Below are positions 6,909 to 12,903 of a stretch of DNA of 12,903 nt, in pieces. The notes beneath the pieces are model-generated. The model worked only from the letters and a program-made list of their open reading frames with translations, searched no databases and was not told the DNA's origin. The first letter of the stretch is position 1, and each line of letters opens with the position of its first letter. The DNA is taken from the NCBI GenBank assembly GCA_964478455.1, contig CAYZJD010000101.1, forward strand, positions 1 through 12,903, given 5' to 3'. Made by a program: the position numbers and the translations under genes. The stretch comes from CAYZJD01 sp964478455. Its GTDB lineage: Bacteria > Acidobacteriota > Terriglobia > Bryobacterales > Bryobacteraceae.

Positions 6909-7201
6909 AGGAGTTCCGGCAGGGCTTGGAGCGCATTTACGGATCTCGACTCGTCAACGTGATCCTATTCGGTTCCCAGGCACGCAATGATGGCCAGCCG
7001 GACTCGGACATCGACGTCATGGTGGTGCTTCGTGGGGCGGTCGATCCCAACGAGGAGATCCGCCGCGTCTCACCCCTCAGCTCTGGCCTCTCCCTACAGC
7101 ACAACGTAGTGATCTCCTGCGTGTACATCTCTGAGAATGACTTTCATGGCGAGGCATCTCCGCTGTTGTTGAATGTTCGGCGGGAAGGGATAGCGGTTTG
7201 A
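6878..7201 (+). CDS. MNT-domain nucleotidyltransferase, antitoxin of a HEPN/MNT pair
   Basis: A 107-residue minimal nucleotidyltransferase. The signature GS-x10-D-x-D is complete: G32-S33, then D44 and D46 in GSQARNDGQPDSDIDVMVV, which bind nucleotide and metal. In studied HEPN/MNT pairs the MNT protein neutralises the HEPN RNase by adding AMP to it, or acts by direct binding. The C-terminal strand and SPLLLNVRREGIAV are as in the family, so the protein looks intact. ATG 6878 has AGGG 11 bases upstream. The stop overlaps the next gene as TTGA, so the pair is translationally coupled. It lies behind the eroded vapBC, suggesting a defence or stability island with stacked toxin-antitoxin modules. 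Confidence 0.9.
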   Translation: MPSAWLEQILKEFRQGLERIYGSRLVNVILFGSQARNDGQPDSDIDVMVVLRGAVDPNEEIRRVSPLSSGLSLQHNVVISCVYISENDFHGEASPLLLNVRREGIAV

Positions 7202-7599
7202 CCCCGCAGCAGGAGGGTCTCCTTCGGAAGGCTCGCCGGAATGTCCGCTCCGCCAAAGTCCTTCTCGCCGATGAGGATTACGACACGGCGGTTTCGCGCG
7301 CTTACTACGCGATGTTCTACGTGGCGGAGGCTCTCCTGCTGTCCAAAGGTCTGGCTTACTCTAAGCACTCATCAGTGATCGCTGCCTTCGGCAAGGAGTT
7401 CGCCAAAGCCGGCCTGCTGCCGGCGGAATTCCATGCGCACTTGAGGGAAGCCGCCGAGGCAAGAAACATCTCCGACTATCAAGCGGCATCGTACGCAACC
7501 GAAGAGACGACCGTGCAACACATTTCTCGCGCGGAGGAACTTCTGGCAGCAGCAGAGGAATACCTGAAAGCCGCGCCCAACGGTCCAGCCGGCGCCTGA
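7198..7599 (+). CDS. HEPN-domain protein of the UPF0332 family, toxin partner of MNT
   Basis: A 133-residue all-helical protein. It starts at TTG 7198, which overlaps the MNT stop by four bases. SRAYYAMFYVAEALLLSKGL (33-52) and the later helix with RNISDY (89-94) are the UPF0332/HEPN signature. The usual RNase motif of HepT-type HEPN toxins is Arg-x4-6-His; here the Arg is followed by x3-Asp-Tyr and no His, as in UPF0332 members generally. Its RNase activity is therefore less certain than for HepT. Tyr94 is a possible site for AMP addition by the MNT partner, by analogy. Length is normal for the family, and no truncation is seen. Confidence 0.88.
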   Translation: MTPQQEGLLRKARRNVRSAKVLLADEDYDTAVSRAYYAMFYVAEALLLSKGLAYSKHSSVIAAFGKEFAKAGLLPAEFHAHLREAAEARNISDYQAASYATEETTVQHISRAEELLAAAEEYLKAAPNGPAGA

Positions 7600-7698
7600 T
7601 CGCGCAGAGACACCCCCGGCCCTGGAGTCACAACGCGGGGTACAGATTGTTAGGGGAGTGGGCCTGCGCGGGAGCCTTGGGAGACGCAGCAGCGAAGG

Positions 7699-7709
7699 CC
7701 GCGGGCTAG
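7699..7709 (+). repeat. 11-bp direct repeat CCGCGGGCTAG, right copy
   Basis: Second copy of the motif at 6109-6119. It covers the stop codon of the minus-strand TPR gene (complement of 7706-7708). The preceding 7600-7698 carries no gene, hairpin or promoter that I can support. Confidence 0.3.
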
Positions 7710-8878
7710 TCGCCGACGCGCGCCAGCGACACCGCGTCCACCCACAACGTCCCGGCGATCTTGTTGTCGATCTTCAGCGACGGCTCACGCGCGATCTCGA
7801 CTGTCACTGCTCTGCCCGCCGGCCCGACCCGGAACGTCGTCTCCACTTCCCGCCAGCCCCCGCTCCATCCCGTCACCGCTTCGGTCGTCGCCTCCACGCG
7901 CCCCGCCTCCGCACCCACGACCCGCAGCGCCACACCGCTGTCCGTGGTGATCCCCTCCGCTCGCACTTTCGCCGCCAGCCGGTACGCCCCCGCCGGTAGC
8001 CACGCCGCTTGGGAGACGTGCCTGAAGCCCACGTTCTCCGTGTCCGAGAACCGGATGCGCAGCGAGTGGCGTCCCGATGCCGCGGCGTCCGCCAGCCGCT
8101 GCGTTTCACATCCGGTCGCCGGTGAGAGTCTCCAGTCGAACCGCGCCCCGGCCGGCTCGCTCTCGAAATCCCCGTTGAAGAGGAACTCGGATGCTAGGTA
8201 CTTCCCCCGCCTCGCGCCGAGGTGCCCGGCCCACAGTTCGGCCGCCTCCTGGTGCCGCCTCCGCGCCGCCAGCCACTCCACGTACTCGCTCGCCACGCCG
8301 TCGCCGGCCAGGCCTCTCGCCTCCAGCCATCTCCACGTCTTCTCCGCGTCGCCCGCCTCCCCACGTCGCAGCACGAAGCGGAACCAAGCCTCGGCCGCCC
8401 GCCGCTCCGGCGGCACGCCGTACTCGAGCACTTCCTCGAGCGGGCCGCCCATCGCCGCGTACGAGCTGAAGATGAGACCGTCGTAGCGGTCCACCGCCGC
8501 CAGCACGCGCACCGCCGTCATTAGCGCGTGCCTGCTTTCGCCGGCACGGAAGTGGAAGTTGGCCGCCCGCAGCAGCACCAGCGGGCTGGCCGGAGCGCGC
8601 TCCATCGCCCGCGCGAAGCAGTACCGCGCCTTGTCCTGTGCGCCTGCCTCCAGGCACGCCTCTCCCAGGTCGCTCCATCGATACGGCGAAGCAGGCTCGG
8701 CGCGCAACGCTTTCTCGAAACCCGCCACCGCCTCGCGGACCCCGTCCGCGCCGCCCCGCAGAAGCGCCTCTTGCGCCTGGCGTGCCGTCGCCCCGGGATC
8801 CGCGTGCTCTGGCCGCACCCACGCCGCAGCCGCGCCTAGCAGCAGCAGGCCCGCGAGGATTGTGCCCCCCCGCCTCAG
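7706..8878 (-). CDS. Membrane-anchored TPR protein with C-terminal beta-sandwich domain
   Basis: A 390-residue protein if it starts at CTG 8878. An N-terminal hydrophobic helix (RRGGTILAGLLLLGAAAAW) would anchor it or act as a signal sequence. TPR-like helical repeats span about 49-118 (for example AVAGFEKALRAEPASPYRW), with further helices to about 225. The C-terminal 150 residues begin with FLFNGDFESE, typical of a jelly-roll carbohydrate-binding-like domain. The nearest standard start is GTG 8818, but it would remove the helix. CTG 8878 has GAGG 7 bases upstream, and an in-frame stop at 8888-8890 limits the choice. TPR proteins often accompany O-antigen-ligase genes in exopolysaccharide loci, so an envelope assembly role is likely but inferred. 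Confidence 0.75.
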   Translation of the reverse strand: MRRGGTILAGLLLLGAAAAWVRPEHADPGATARQAQEALLRGGADGVREAVAGFEKALRAEPASPYRWSDLGEACLEAGAQDKARYCFARAMERAPASPLVLLRAANFHFRAGESRHALMTAVRVLAAVDRYDGLIFSSYAAMGGPLEEVLEYGVPPERRAAEAWFRFVLRRGEAGDAEKTWRWLEARGLAGDGVASEYVEWLAARRRHQEAAELWAGHLGARRGKYLASEFLFNGDFESEPAGARFDWRLSPATGCETQRLADAAASGRHSLRIRFSDTENVGFRHVSQAAWLPAGAYRLAAKVRAEGITTDSGVALRVVGAEAGRVEATTEAVTGWSGGWREVETTFRVGPAGRAVTVEIAREPSLKIDNKIAGTLWVDAVSLARVGD

Positions 8879-8882
8879 ATCT

Positions 8883-8889
8883 TCACCTC
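8883..8889 (-). promoter_or_regulatory. Ribosome binding site supporting a CTG start
   Basis: On the minus strand GAGGTGA lies just before CTG 8878, with 7 bases between GAGG and CTG. With the hydrophobic helix encoded immediately after, it argues for the rare CTG start over GTG 8818. Confidence 0.45.
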
Positions 8890-8926
8890 ATGTCCCCGGC
8901 CCGCCGTCCCGCCGATCCACCGAGCG

Positions 8927-9328
8927 ATGCACGGTCGCGCGCTTCGCCTCGCCCTCGCTTTGCTGCTCTTGTGTGTCGCGGTCACCGCGGCCGAGACCCA
9001 CCCCTCGCGCAGCGGGCGTTCCAAGAAACTCTGGCTGCTCTCAGCCGCCGCTCTCGTCGCCGCCAACGCCTTTGACGTTGCCTCGTCCCGTGGAGTGTAC
9101 GAATCCAACCCCGTGCTTCGCAATCCCGCCGGCCGCTTCAGTGTCTCTCGGGGAATCGCCGTCAAGTCCGCCGCCTCCGGCGGCCTGCTGCTCCTACAGT
9201 TCCTCTGGCTCAGGAAAAGTCCGCAGCACCGGCTCGATGGCGCTTTCGCCGCCATCAACTTCACCGCCGCGGGCGCCGTCGGAGCTACTGCCGTGAACAA
9301 CACGACGGTCCGGCGTCCAGCCCCGTAG
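8927..9328 (+). CDS. Small exported membrane protein, DUF5658-like
   Basis: A 133-residue protein on the strand opposite its neighbours. Residues 1-22 form a signal peptide (LALALLLLCVAVTAA then E). A hydrophobic segment at 35-48 leads into NAFDVASSRGVYESNPVLRN. The spacing of Asp50, the Glu-x-Asn-Pro (59-62) and Lys80 resembles the DUF5658 membrane family. Further hydrophobic stretches lie at 82-95 and 108-122. The ATG start has only a weak GAG before it. It starts 48 bases from the divergent TPR gene and ends 6 bases before the convergent FecR gene stop. Function is unknown, and the family call is by motif memory only. Confidence 0.65.
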   Translation: MHGRALRLALALLLLCVAVTAAETHPSRSGRSKKLWLLSAAALVAANAFDVASSRGVYESNPVLRNPAGRFSVSRGIAVKSAASGGLLLLQFLWLRKSPQHRLDGAFAAINFTAAGAVGATAVNNTTVRRPAP

Positions 9329-9334
9329 GAGCTC

Positions 9335-9937
9335 TCACGGCTGCGGACGGCTCGGGCTGACCGGCTCTTCCTTCTTCTCGCGCGCGGCCGCGATGCCCGC
9401 CGCGGTGGCCCCCGCGCCGGCGGCCGCCACGATCACCACCACCGCCTTCTTCTTGGCCGTCCAGCCTGGCGGCGGCCCGGGCGGACAACTGCATGCCCGC
9501 GCCTCGTCCACCCGCACGGTGCCCTTCTCAGCCGACGCCTCCACCTTGTCCGGGCTCACAATCGTGATCGTTCCTTCCGATGGCGCCGACGGAACCACCG
9601 TCCGGCCCAGCGCGCAGATCAGCACCCGCGCCCCCGCCCTCACGCTGAACCGCAGCGATCCCCGCTCCAGGCAGACGATGGTCTCCCGCGCCTGCCGCGC
9701 CGCCCGCCCGAGCGAGGCCTTCTCCATCGCTATCCGGCTGCCGTCCGGCAGCGCCAGCACCGCGGCGTCCGCCAGGGTCTCAATCTCATCGCCGCTCGCC
9801 ACCGGCAGCGCCTGGGCCGCCGGGGCGGAGGTTCCCGCCCCGCGCAGCTTCACCGGCCCCGCCCCCGTCAGCGTCCCCACCTGCTCGGCGGCCGCACACG
9901 ACGCCGCCAACATCACGCCAAGCCATAGCCTGTTCAT
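9335..9937 (-). CDS. FecR-like domain protein with signal peptide and C-terminal membrane helix
   Basis: A 200-residue protein beginning MNRLWLGVMLAASCAAA, a signal peptide. Residues 19-142 look like a FecR-type beta domain: VGTLTGAGPVKLRG, a SGDEIETLADAAVLALPDGS core, and paired strands ending in KGTVRV. A CSCPPGPPPG linker (149-158) is followed by KKK and a hydrophobic Ala/Val helix (about 165-184) with a charged end. FecR domains usually relay envelope signals or bind ligands; no sigma factor lies nearby here. The upstream ribosome site and intergenic bases are lost in the N run. The single frame that joins it to the ligase upstream is produced by that gap and should not be read as a fusion. 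Confidence 0.75.
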   Translation of the reverse strand: MNRLWLGVMLAASCAAAEQVGTLTGAGPVKLRGAGTSAPAAQALPVASGDEIETLADAAVLALPDGSRIAMEKASLGRAARQARETIVCLERGSLRFSVRAGARVLICALGRTVVPSAPSEGTITIVSPDKVEASAEKGTVRVDEARACSCPPGPPPGWTAKKKAVVVIVAAAGAGATAAGIAAAREKKEEPVSPSRPQP

Positions 9938-9942
9938 CGCAA

Positions 9943-9952
9943 NNNNNNNNNN
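9943..9952. other. Assembly gap (10 Ns)
   Basis: Ten undefined bases lie between the FecR-like gene start and the readable end of the O-antigen ligase. The ligase stop codon and the FecR ribosome site must be in the missing sequence. Its true length may not be ten. Confidence 0.97.
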
Positions 9953-11215
9953 CACCGCCGCCTTCACTTCGATCACCTGCGGCCTCCCCCGCTGGGTCCG
10001 CGCCGCCGCCAGCCCGCAGATCCATGCGAGCGCCATCGCGTTCGCCGGGATGTAAAGGTTGAAGTCCACAAGGCCGTGCAGCAGCATGGCCGCCAGCGCG
10101 CCCGCGCACGCCGCCGCCAGCCGCCGCTGCTCCGGCCGCGGATGCGAGGCCCGCCGCGCTGCCCGCGCCATCAGCGTTCCAACGAGCGCGGCCACGATCG
10201 CGAACCCCGCGACGCCCATCTCCGCCAGTCCCTGCAAGTAGTCGTTGTGCGCGTAGTCCACCGCGTTGAGCGGGGCCACGCGCTTGTGCTTCAGAAACGC
10301 CGCCTCGTAGCCGCCGAGGCCGCAGCCGAACACGGGGTACTCCCGGATCAGATCGAGCGTCTGCCGCCAGATCTGGGCGCGCGTGTCCGCGGAGATTTCT
10401 TCCGTCGCGGCCAGCTCCGCGAACCGGAGGATCAGCGCGTCCGGTGGCAGGAAGCTGAAGCCCGCAATGACCAGCGCCGCCAGCGCGCCGGCCGCTACGC
10501 GGTTCACCCACCGCCTTCGGTCGGGTCCGAGCGCCATCACTCCCGCCACCAGCAGCCCGAACAGGGCCGCGATGAATCCCATTCGCGAGAGCGAGTTGAT
10601 GATGGCCACCATCAGCAGCCCCGCCACCGCCAGCGCCGCGCACGCCAGCCGGACCTTGGGCACGGAGGCCACTGCGTACATCACGGCCAGCGGCAGCGCC
10701 ATTTCGAGCAGCCCCGCGAAGTGGTTCCGGTTCACGTAGGTGCCGTGAACCTGAACTCCCGCGCGCCACTGCCATACGCCAAGGGCCGCTTCGAGCGCCG
10801 CAACCACCACCACCGGCAGCGCCGCGCGCCACACCCGCGCCCCCGCCCGGCCCGCCGCCTCCCGCACCAGCAGGAACACCACGATGTAGGCCGCGATCCG
10901 CAACAGGTGATCGAACGTCGCCGCGGGCGCCACGCTGAGCGGCGCAAAGCCGCCAGCGTCCGTCACTGCGCCTACCGCTTCATGCAGTTCCGCACGCGCC
11001 GGCGACAATATCCGGAGCACCGCCAGCGGCAGCGGGACGAGCTGAAGCGCGGCGTAGCACAGCAGCAGCACGAGCAGCCAGCGTGGCCGGCGGCCGGGCG
11101 GGGCCTCGGCCCGCCAGAGGCCGAGAACGCCCACCGCGCCCACCGCCGGCAGGTACCAGCGCCAGTCCTCCCATTCGACGCCGCCGTAACGTAGCGCGGC
11201 ACAGGCGAGGACCAA
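9953..11215 (-). CDS. O-antigen ligase / Wzy-family membrane protein (3' end in gap)
   Basis: At least 421 residues with ten or more hydrophobic segments. Family motifs: GTYVNRNHFAG (158-168), SLSRMGF (208-214), the large periplasmic loop with DTRAQIWRQTLDLIREYPVFG (277-297), and YAHNDYLQGLAEMGVAGF (321-338). Such proteins transfer or polymerise lipid-linked glycans at the periplasmic face of the inner membrane. TTG 11215 is the first plausible start, 36 bases after the FmdB stop in the same frame, but it leaves a short first helix and no ribosome site. Codons further up (YLIALG) would extend that helix, so an unusual start upstream is possible. The stop codon is lost in the N run at 9943-9952. 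Neighbouring VanZ, FecR and TPR genes fit an exopolysaccharide locus. Confidence 0.85.
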
Positions 11216-11251
11216 GCCGAGCGCTATTAGGTAAGCCGCCGTAAGTGTGTG

Positions 11252-11635
11252 TTACTCGGCGTCGAGCGCCGTTTGCGAGTGGGCGGAGTCAGGTGTCCCT
11301 TCATCGCCGGCATCTTCCGCCGGGCCGCCGCGCTCGAGTTCCTCCATCGCCTGCTCGAACTCGGGCCCGCCCTCTTCGCCCATCTCCTGGCCCATACGTT
11401 TCATGAAGCGCGCGACGCTCCGCGGGTCGTCTTCATCCACGCCCGACAGCGTCGCGTCGTCGGCCAGCCGCTCCAGCCGCGACTCCTCCGAACGCGCCAG
11501 CGCGAACCGCGAGACCAGCCGGACCAGCGGTCCGCCGCCGCACCGAGGGCAGCGCTCCGCCTCTTCCCCCATCCGCGGCACGCGGACGCTCACCCGGCGC
11601 TTGCAGGCCTCACAGTGGTATTCGTAAATCGGCAT
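11252..11635 (-). CDS. FmdB-type zinc ribbon protein
   Basis: A 127-residue protein starting MPIYEYHCEACKRR, the hallmark of the FmdB/CxxC zinc ribbon family. C8 and C11 pair with C29 and C32 (CPRC) to bind zinc. The rest is acidic and Glu/Gly-rich (about 55-127) without further motif. Family members are small putative regulators with no settled role. It overlaps the end of the VanZ-like gene by 26 bases. Its TAA is in the same frame as the ligase that follows, which suggests a cotranscribed row. Confidence 0.88.
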   Translation of the reverse strand: MPIYEYHCEACKRRVSVRVPRMGEEAERCPRCGGGPLVRLVSRFALARSEESRLERLADDATLSGVDEDDPRSVARFMKRMGQEMGEEGGPEFEQAMEELERGGPAEDAGDEGTPDSAHSQTALDAE

Positions 11636-11966
11636 CCGGCCTCCATACTAAACGCGCCAGCCAGCCGAGCGCCATCCCCGCCATCACGCCGGCAACATTG
11701 GCCGCCGCGTCCCTCCATTCGAACCCGCGACCGGGAATCGCCATCTGGGCCACCTCGAGCAGCAGCCCCAGCGGCGCCAGCAGGAGCGCGCCAGCCGCGG
11801 CGGCCCACGGCCTGGCTGCTCTGGCCAGGGGCAACGCCGCCAGCGCCAGGTACGCCGCTCCGTGCGCCACGCTGTCGCTCACCGGCATGGCCGGCAACGT
11901 GCGCCCCGGCAGCAGCGAAAACACCACCACCGCGCAGAACAAACCGAGCCAAATCCGCAGTAACAA
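11610..11966 (-). CDS. VanZ-like family membrane protein
   Basis: A 118-residue protein with about four hydrophobic segments. Motifs match the VanZ-like family: DSVAHGAAYLALAALPL (31-47), Glu71 and Gln74 in LLEVAQMAIPGR, and DAAANVAGVMAG (86-97). VanZ proteins act in the membrane; relatives affect teicoplanin resistance or exopolysaccharide traits, but most are uncharacterised. The TTG start at 11966 follows AGGAGGAGGA directly, so it is well supported. It overlaps the downstream FmdB-type gene by 26 bases. Confidence 0.85.
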   Translation of the reverse strand: MLLRIWLGLFCAVVVFSLLPGRTLPAMPVSDSVAHGAAYLALAALPLARAARPWAAAAGALLLAPLGLLLEVAQMAIPGRGFEWRDAAANVAGVMAGMALGWLARLVWRPDADLRIPL

Positions 11967-11976
11967 TCCTCCTCCT
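11967..11976 (-). promoter_or_regulatory. Strong ribosome binding site before a TTG start
   Basis: AGGAGGAGGA on the minus strand abuts TTG 11966, which makes this non-ATG start convincing for the VanZ-like gene. Nothing else is clear in the 68 bases between it and the gene ending at 12035. Confidence 0.65.
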
Positions 11977-12034
11977 AGTAAGTGCCGCCGCAGGAGTGCT
12001 CATGCCTCCGCTGCCCGCCACGCACGCCGCCCGG

Positions 12035-12466
12035 TCAAGGGGAGCCCGGCGAACTCGCCGACGCCTTTCTCAATTCGAGCAGAGTCTCCAGATCGCTCAG
12101 ATACAAGCGGCGCTCCACTTCCGAGGCCGAGGCCGGCGCGAGAGTCGAATAGATGTCTCGCACGGCGCGGATGTCGATGCCGCCCCGAGAGAGGTATAAG
12201 TCAAGGTCGTCCTTCTGCTGCTCGAGCGTGCGGTTGAGCCAGTCCGCGAAGACGCCGTCGTGCATTTCGCCCAGCAGCCTGTCCGCCTCGTCATCACTGA
12301 CGATGCCGGCCAGGCGGTGGTGCTTGTACCGCCCCGTGCTTTCGTCTCTTAGCGACGCCAAGAACGCCAGCCGCCCGAAAGCCGAGGGGATGCGATCCAG
12401 AATCTCCTGTTCCAGCGCTACGGCTTTCTCACTTGCGGTTCGATTGACGGACGAGCTTCTGGCCAT
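12035..12466 (-). CDS. Conserved-looking soluble protein of unknown function
   Basis: A 143-residue, charged, mostly helical protein with no signal peptide or membrane helix. Notable blocks are RLAFLASLRDESTGRYKHH (32-50), EADRLLGEMHDGVFADWL (60-77) and LEQQKDDLDLYLS (81-93). I do not recognise a named domain. The His pair in YKHH and the regular helices suggest a compact fold. ATG 12466 has AGGAGG 6 bases upstream, placed inside the previous gene, which it overlaps by 38 bases. It is thus probably cotranslated with the membrane protein upstream, and the two may work together (inference). Confidence 0.75.
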   Translation of the reverse strand: MARSSSVNRTASEKAVALEQEILDRIPSAFGRLAFLASLRDESTGRYKHHRLAGIVSDDEADRLLGEMHDGVFADWLNRTLEQQKDDLDLYLSRGGIDIRAVRDIYSTLAPASASEVERRLYLSDLETLLELRKASASSPGSP

Positions 12467-12827
12467 TTCCTGCCTCCTGCTCTGCCCTCGCGTTCCTGTC
12501 CTGCCTCCCTGTGTAGAGCCCGGTGATCTGGGCCCAGATGCCCCTGAGCATTCTCTCTCTCACCACCCGCGCTTCCTCGCGCGCCACGATGATGGCCAGG
12601 GCAAGCGCCGAACAGCCCTGCAAGCTGATGTAGCCCGTCAGGTCCGCGCCGGCTTCGTACAAGCTCCGCGAACCGCTTAGCGAAGACAGCGCCCTGGTGA
12701 TCCAGACCAGGCCCCAAAGAATGCAGTCCCCCGTGCCCATCTTCCGTCGCAAGACGAGCAGCAGGACGAAGAAGATCAGGGTAAAGCCGCCCTCGGCGAT
12801 TAACACGGAATCAGGTAAGTCGGACAT
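12429..12827 (-). CDS. Small membrane protein of unknown function
   Basis: A 132-residue protein with hydrophobic segments at about 12-27 (EGGFTLIFFVLLLVLR), 35-50 and 66-82. A charged helical tail follows (AREEARVVRERMLRGIW and beyond), likely cytoplasmic. ATG 12827 has GGAGG 12 bases upstream, a long spacing. The stop lies inside the next gene. No family is recognised. A minus-strand TGTGCTACCCT (about 12884-12894) could be an extended -10, but the -35 would be at or beyond the window edge. Confidence 0.7.
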   Translation of the reverse strand: MSDLPDSVLIAEGGFTLIFFVLLLVLRRKMGTGDCILWGLVWITRALSSLSGSRSLYEAGADLTGYISLQGCSALALAIIVAREEARVVRERMLRGIWAQITGLYTGRQDRNARAEQEAGNGQKLVRQSNRK

Positions 12828-12903
12828 TATTGTCTACTACCTCCATGGAACAGGAGCAGCGCGCACGGGCAGCCAGCGGAGACAGGGTAGCACAGGCGGG
12901 GCG

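Noticed and set aside
7600..7705. Possible terminator or RNA between HEPN and TPR genes
   Set aside because: No stem with a convincing loop or T-run was found by eye.
7761..8486. Plus-strand frame over the TPR gene
   Set aside because: Ser/Ala/Pro-rich product with no family match; the minus strand encodes TPR and beta-sandwich motifs.
10076..11194. 372-codon plus-strand frame over the O-antigen ligase
   Set aside because: Arg/His/Gln-rich product without domains; the minus-strand ligase motifs are decisive.

Overview
The window is GC-rich with strong G/C bias at third codon positions. It looks like chromosomal DNA of a free-living polysaccharide-degrading bacterium. The secreted GH2 enzyme, the UROD-fold protein beside a Cys-rich ferredoxin, the VanZ, FmdB and O-antigen-ligase genes, and the style of the toxin-antitoxin genes suggest Acidobacteriota (Bryobacter/Solibacter-like). 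That assignment is inference; no rRNA or marker gene is present. A run of ten Ns at 9943-9952 marks a scaffold gap.

Layout. (1) 2-3309, plus strand: the 3' end of an unknown gene overlaps by GTGA a large secreted LacZ-type beta-galactosidase. A 10-bp hairpin follows. (2) 3352-5789: a membrane-anchored, 18-cysteine iron-sulfur protein (minus) and a UROD-fold protein (plus) diverge from a 110-bp region with CAAGC/GCTTG half-sites. This may be a one-carbon, demethylation or redox module. (3) 5809-6036, minus: a small basic one-helix membrane protein. (4) 6048-7709: a toxin-antitoxin island. It has an AbrB/VapB-type antitoxin with no normal start at its domain, a VapC PIN toxin cut after residue 79 exactly where the second copy of a 58-bp repeat begins, and an intact MNT/HEPN (UPF0332) pair with a TTGA overlap. 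(5) 7706-11966: genes linked to envelope or exopolysaccharide. In minus-strand order these are VanZ, FmdB-type zinc ribbon, O-antigen ligase (3' end lost in the gap), FecR-like protein and an anchored TPR/beta-sandwich protein, with one plus-strand DUF5658-like gene between the last two. (6) 12035-12827, minus: two overlapping small genes of unknown function, one a membrane protein.

The beta-galactosidase would release sugars outside the cytoplasm. The ligase, FecR, TPR and VanZ genes would act in the envelope. The most unusual parts are the eroded VapBC locus bounded by a direct repeat, and the divergent UROD/Cys-rich ferredoxin pair, where the UROD-fold protein lacks the usual methyltransferase zinc motif. 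I saw no tRNA, rRNA, CRISPR array or transposase gene.
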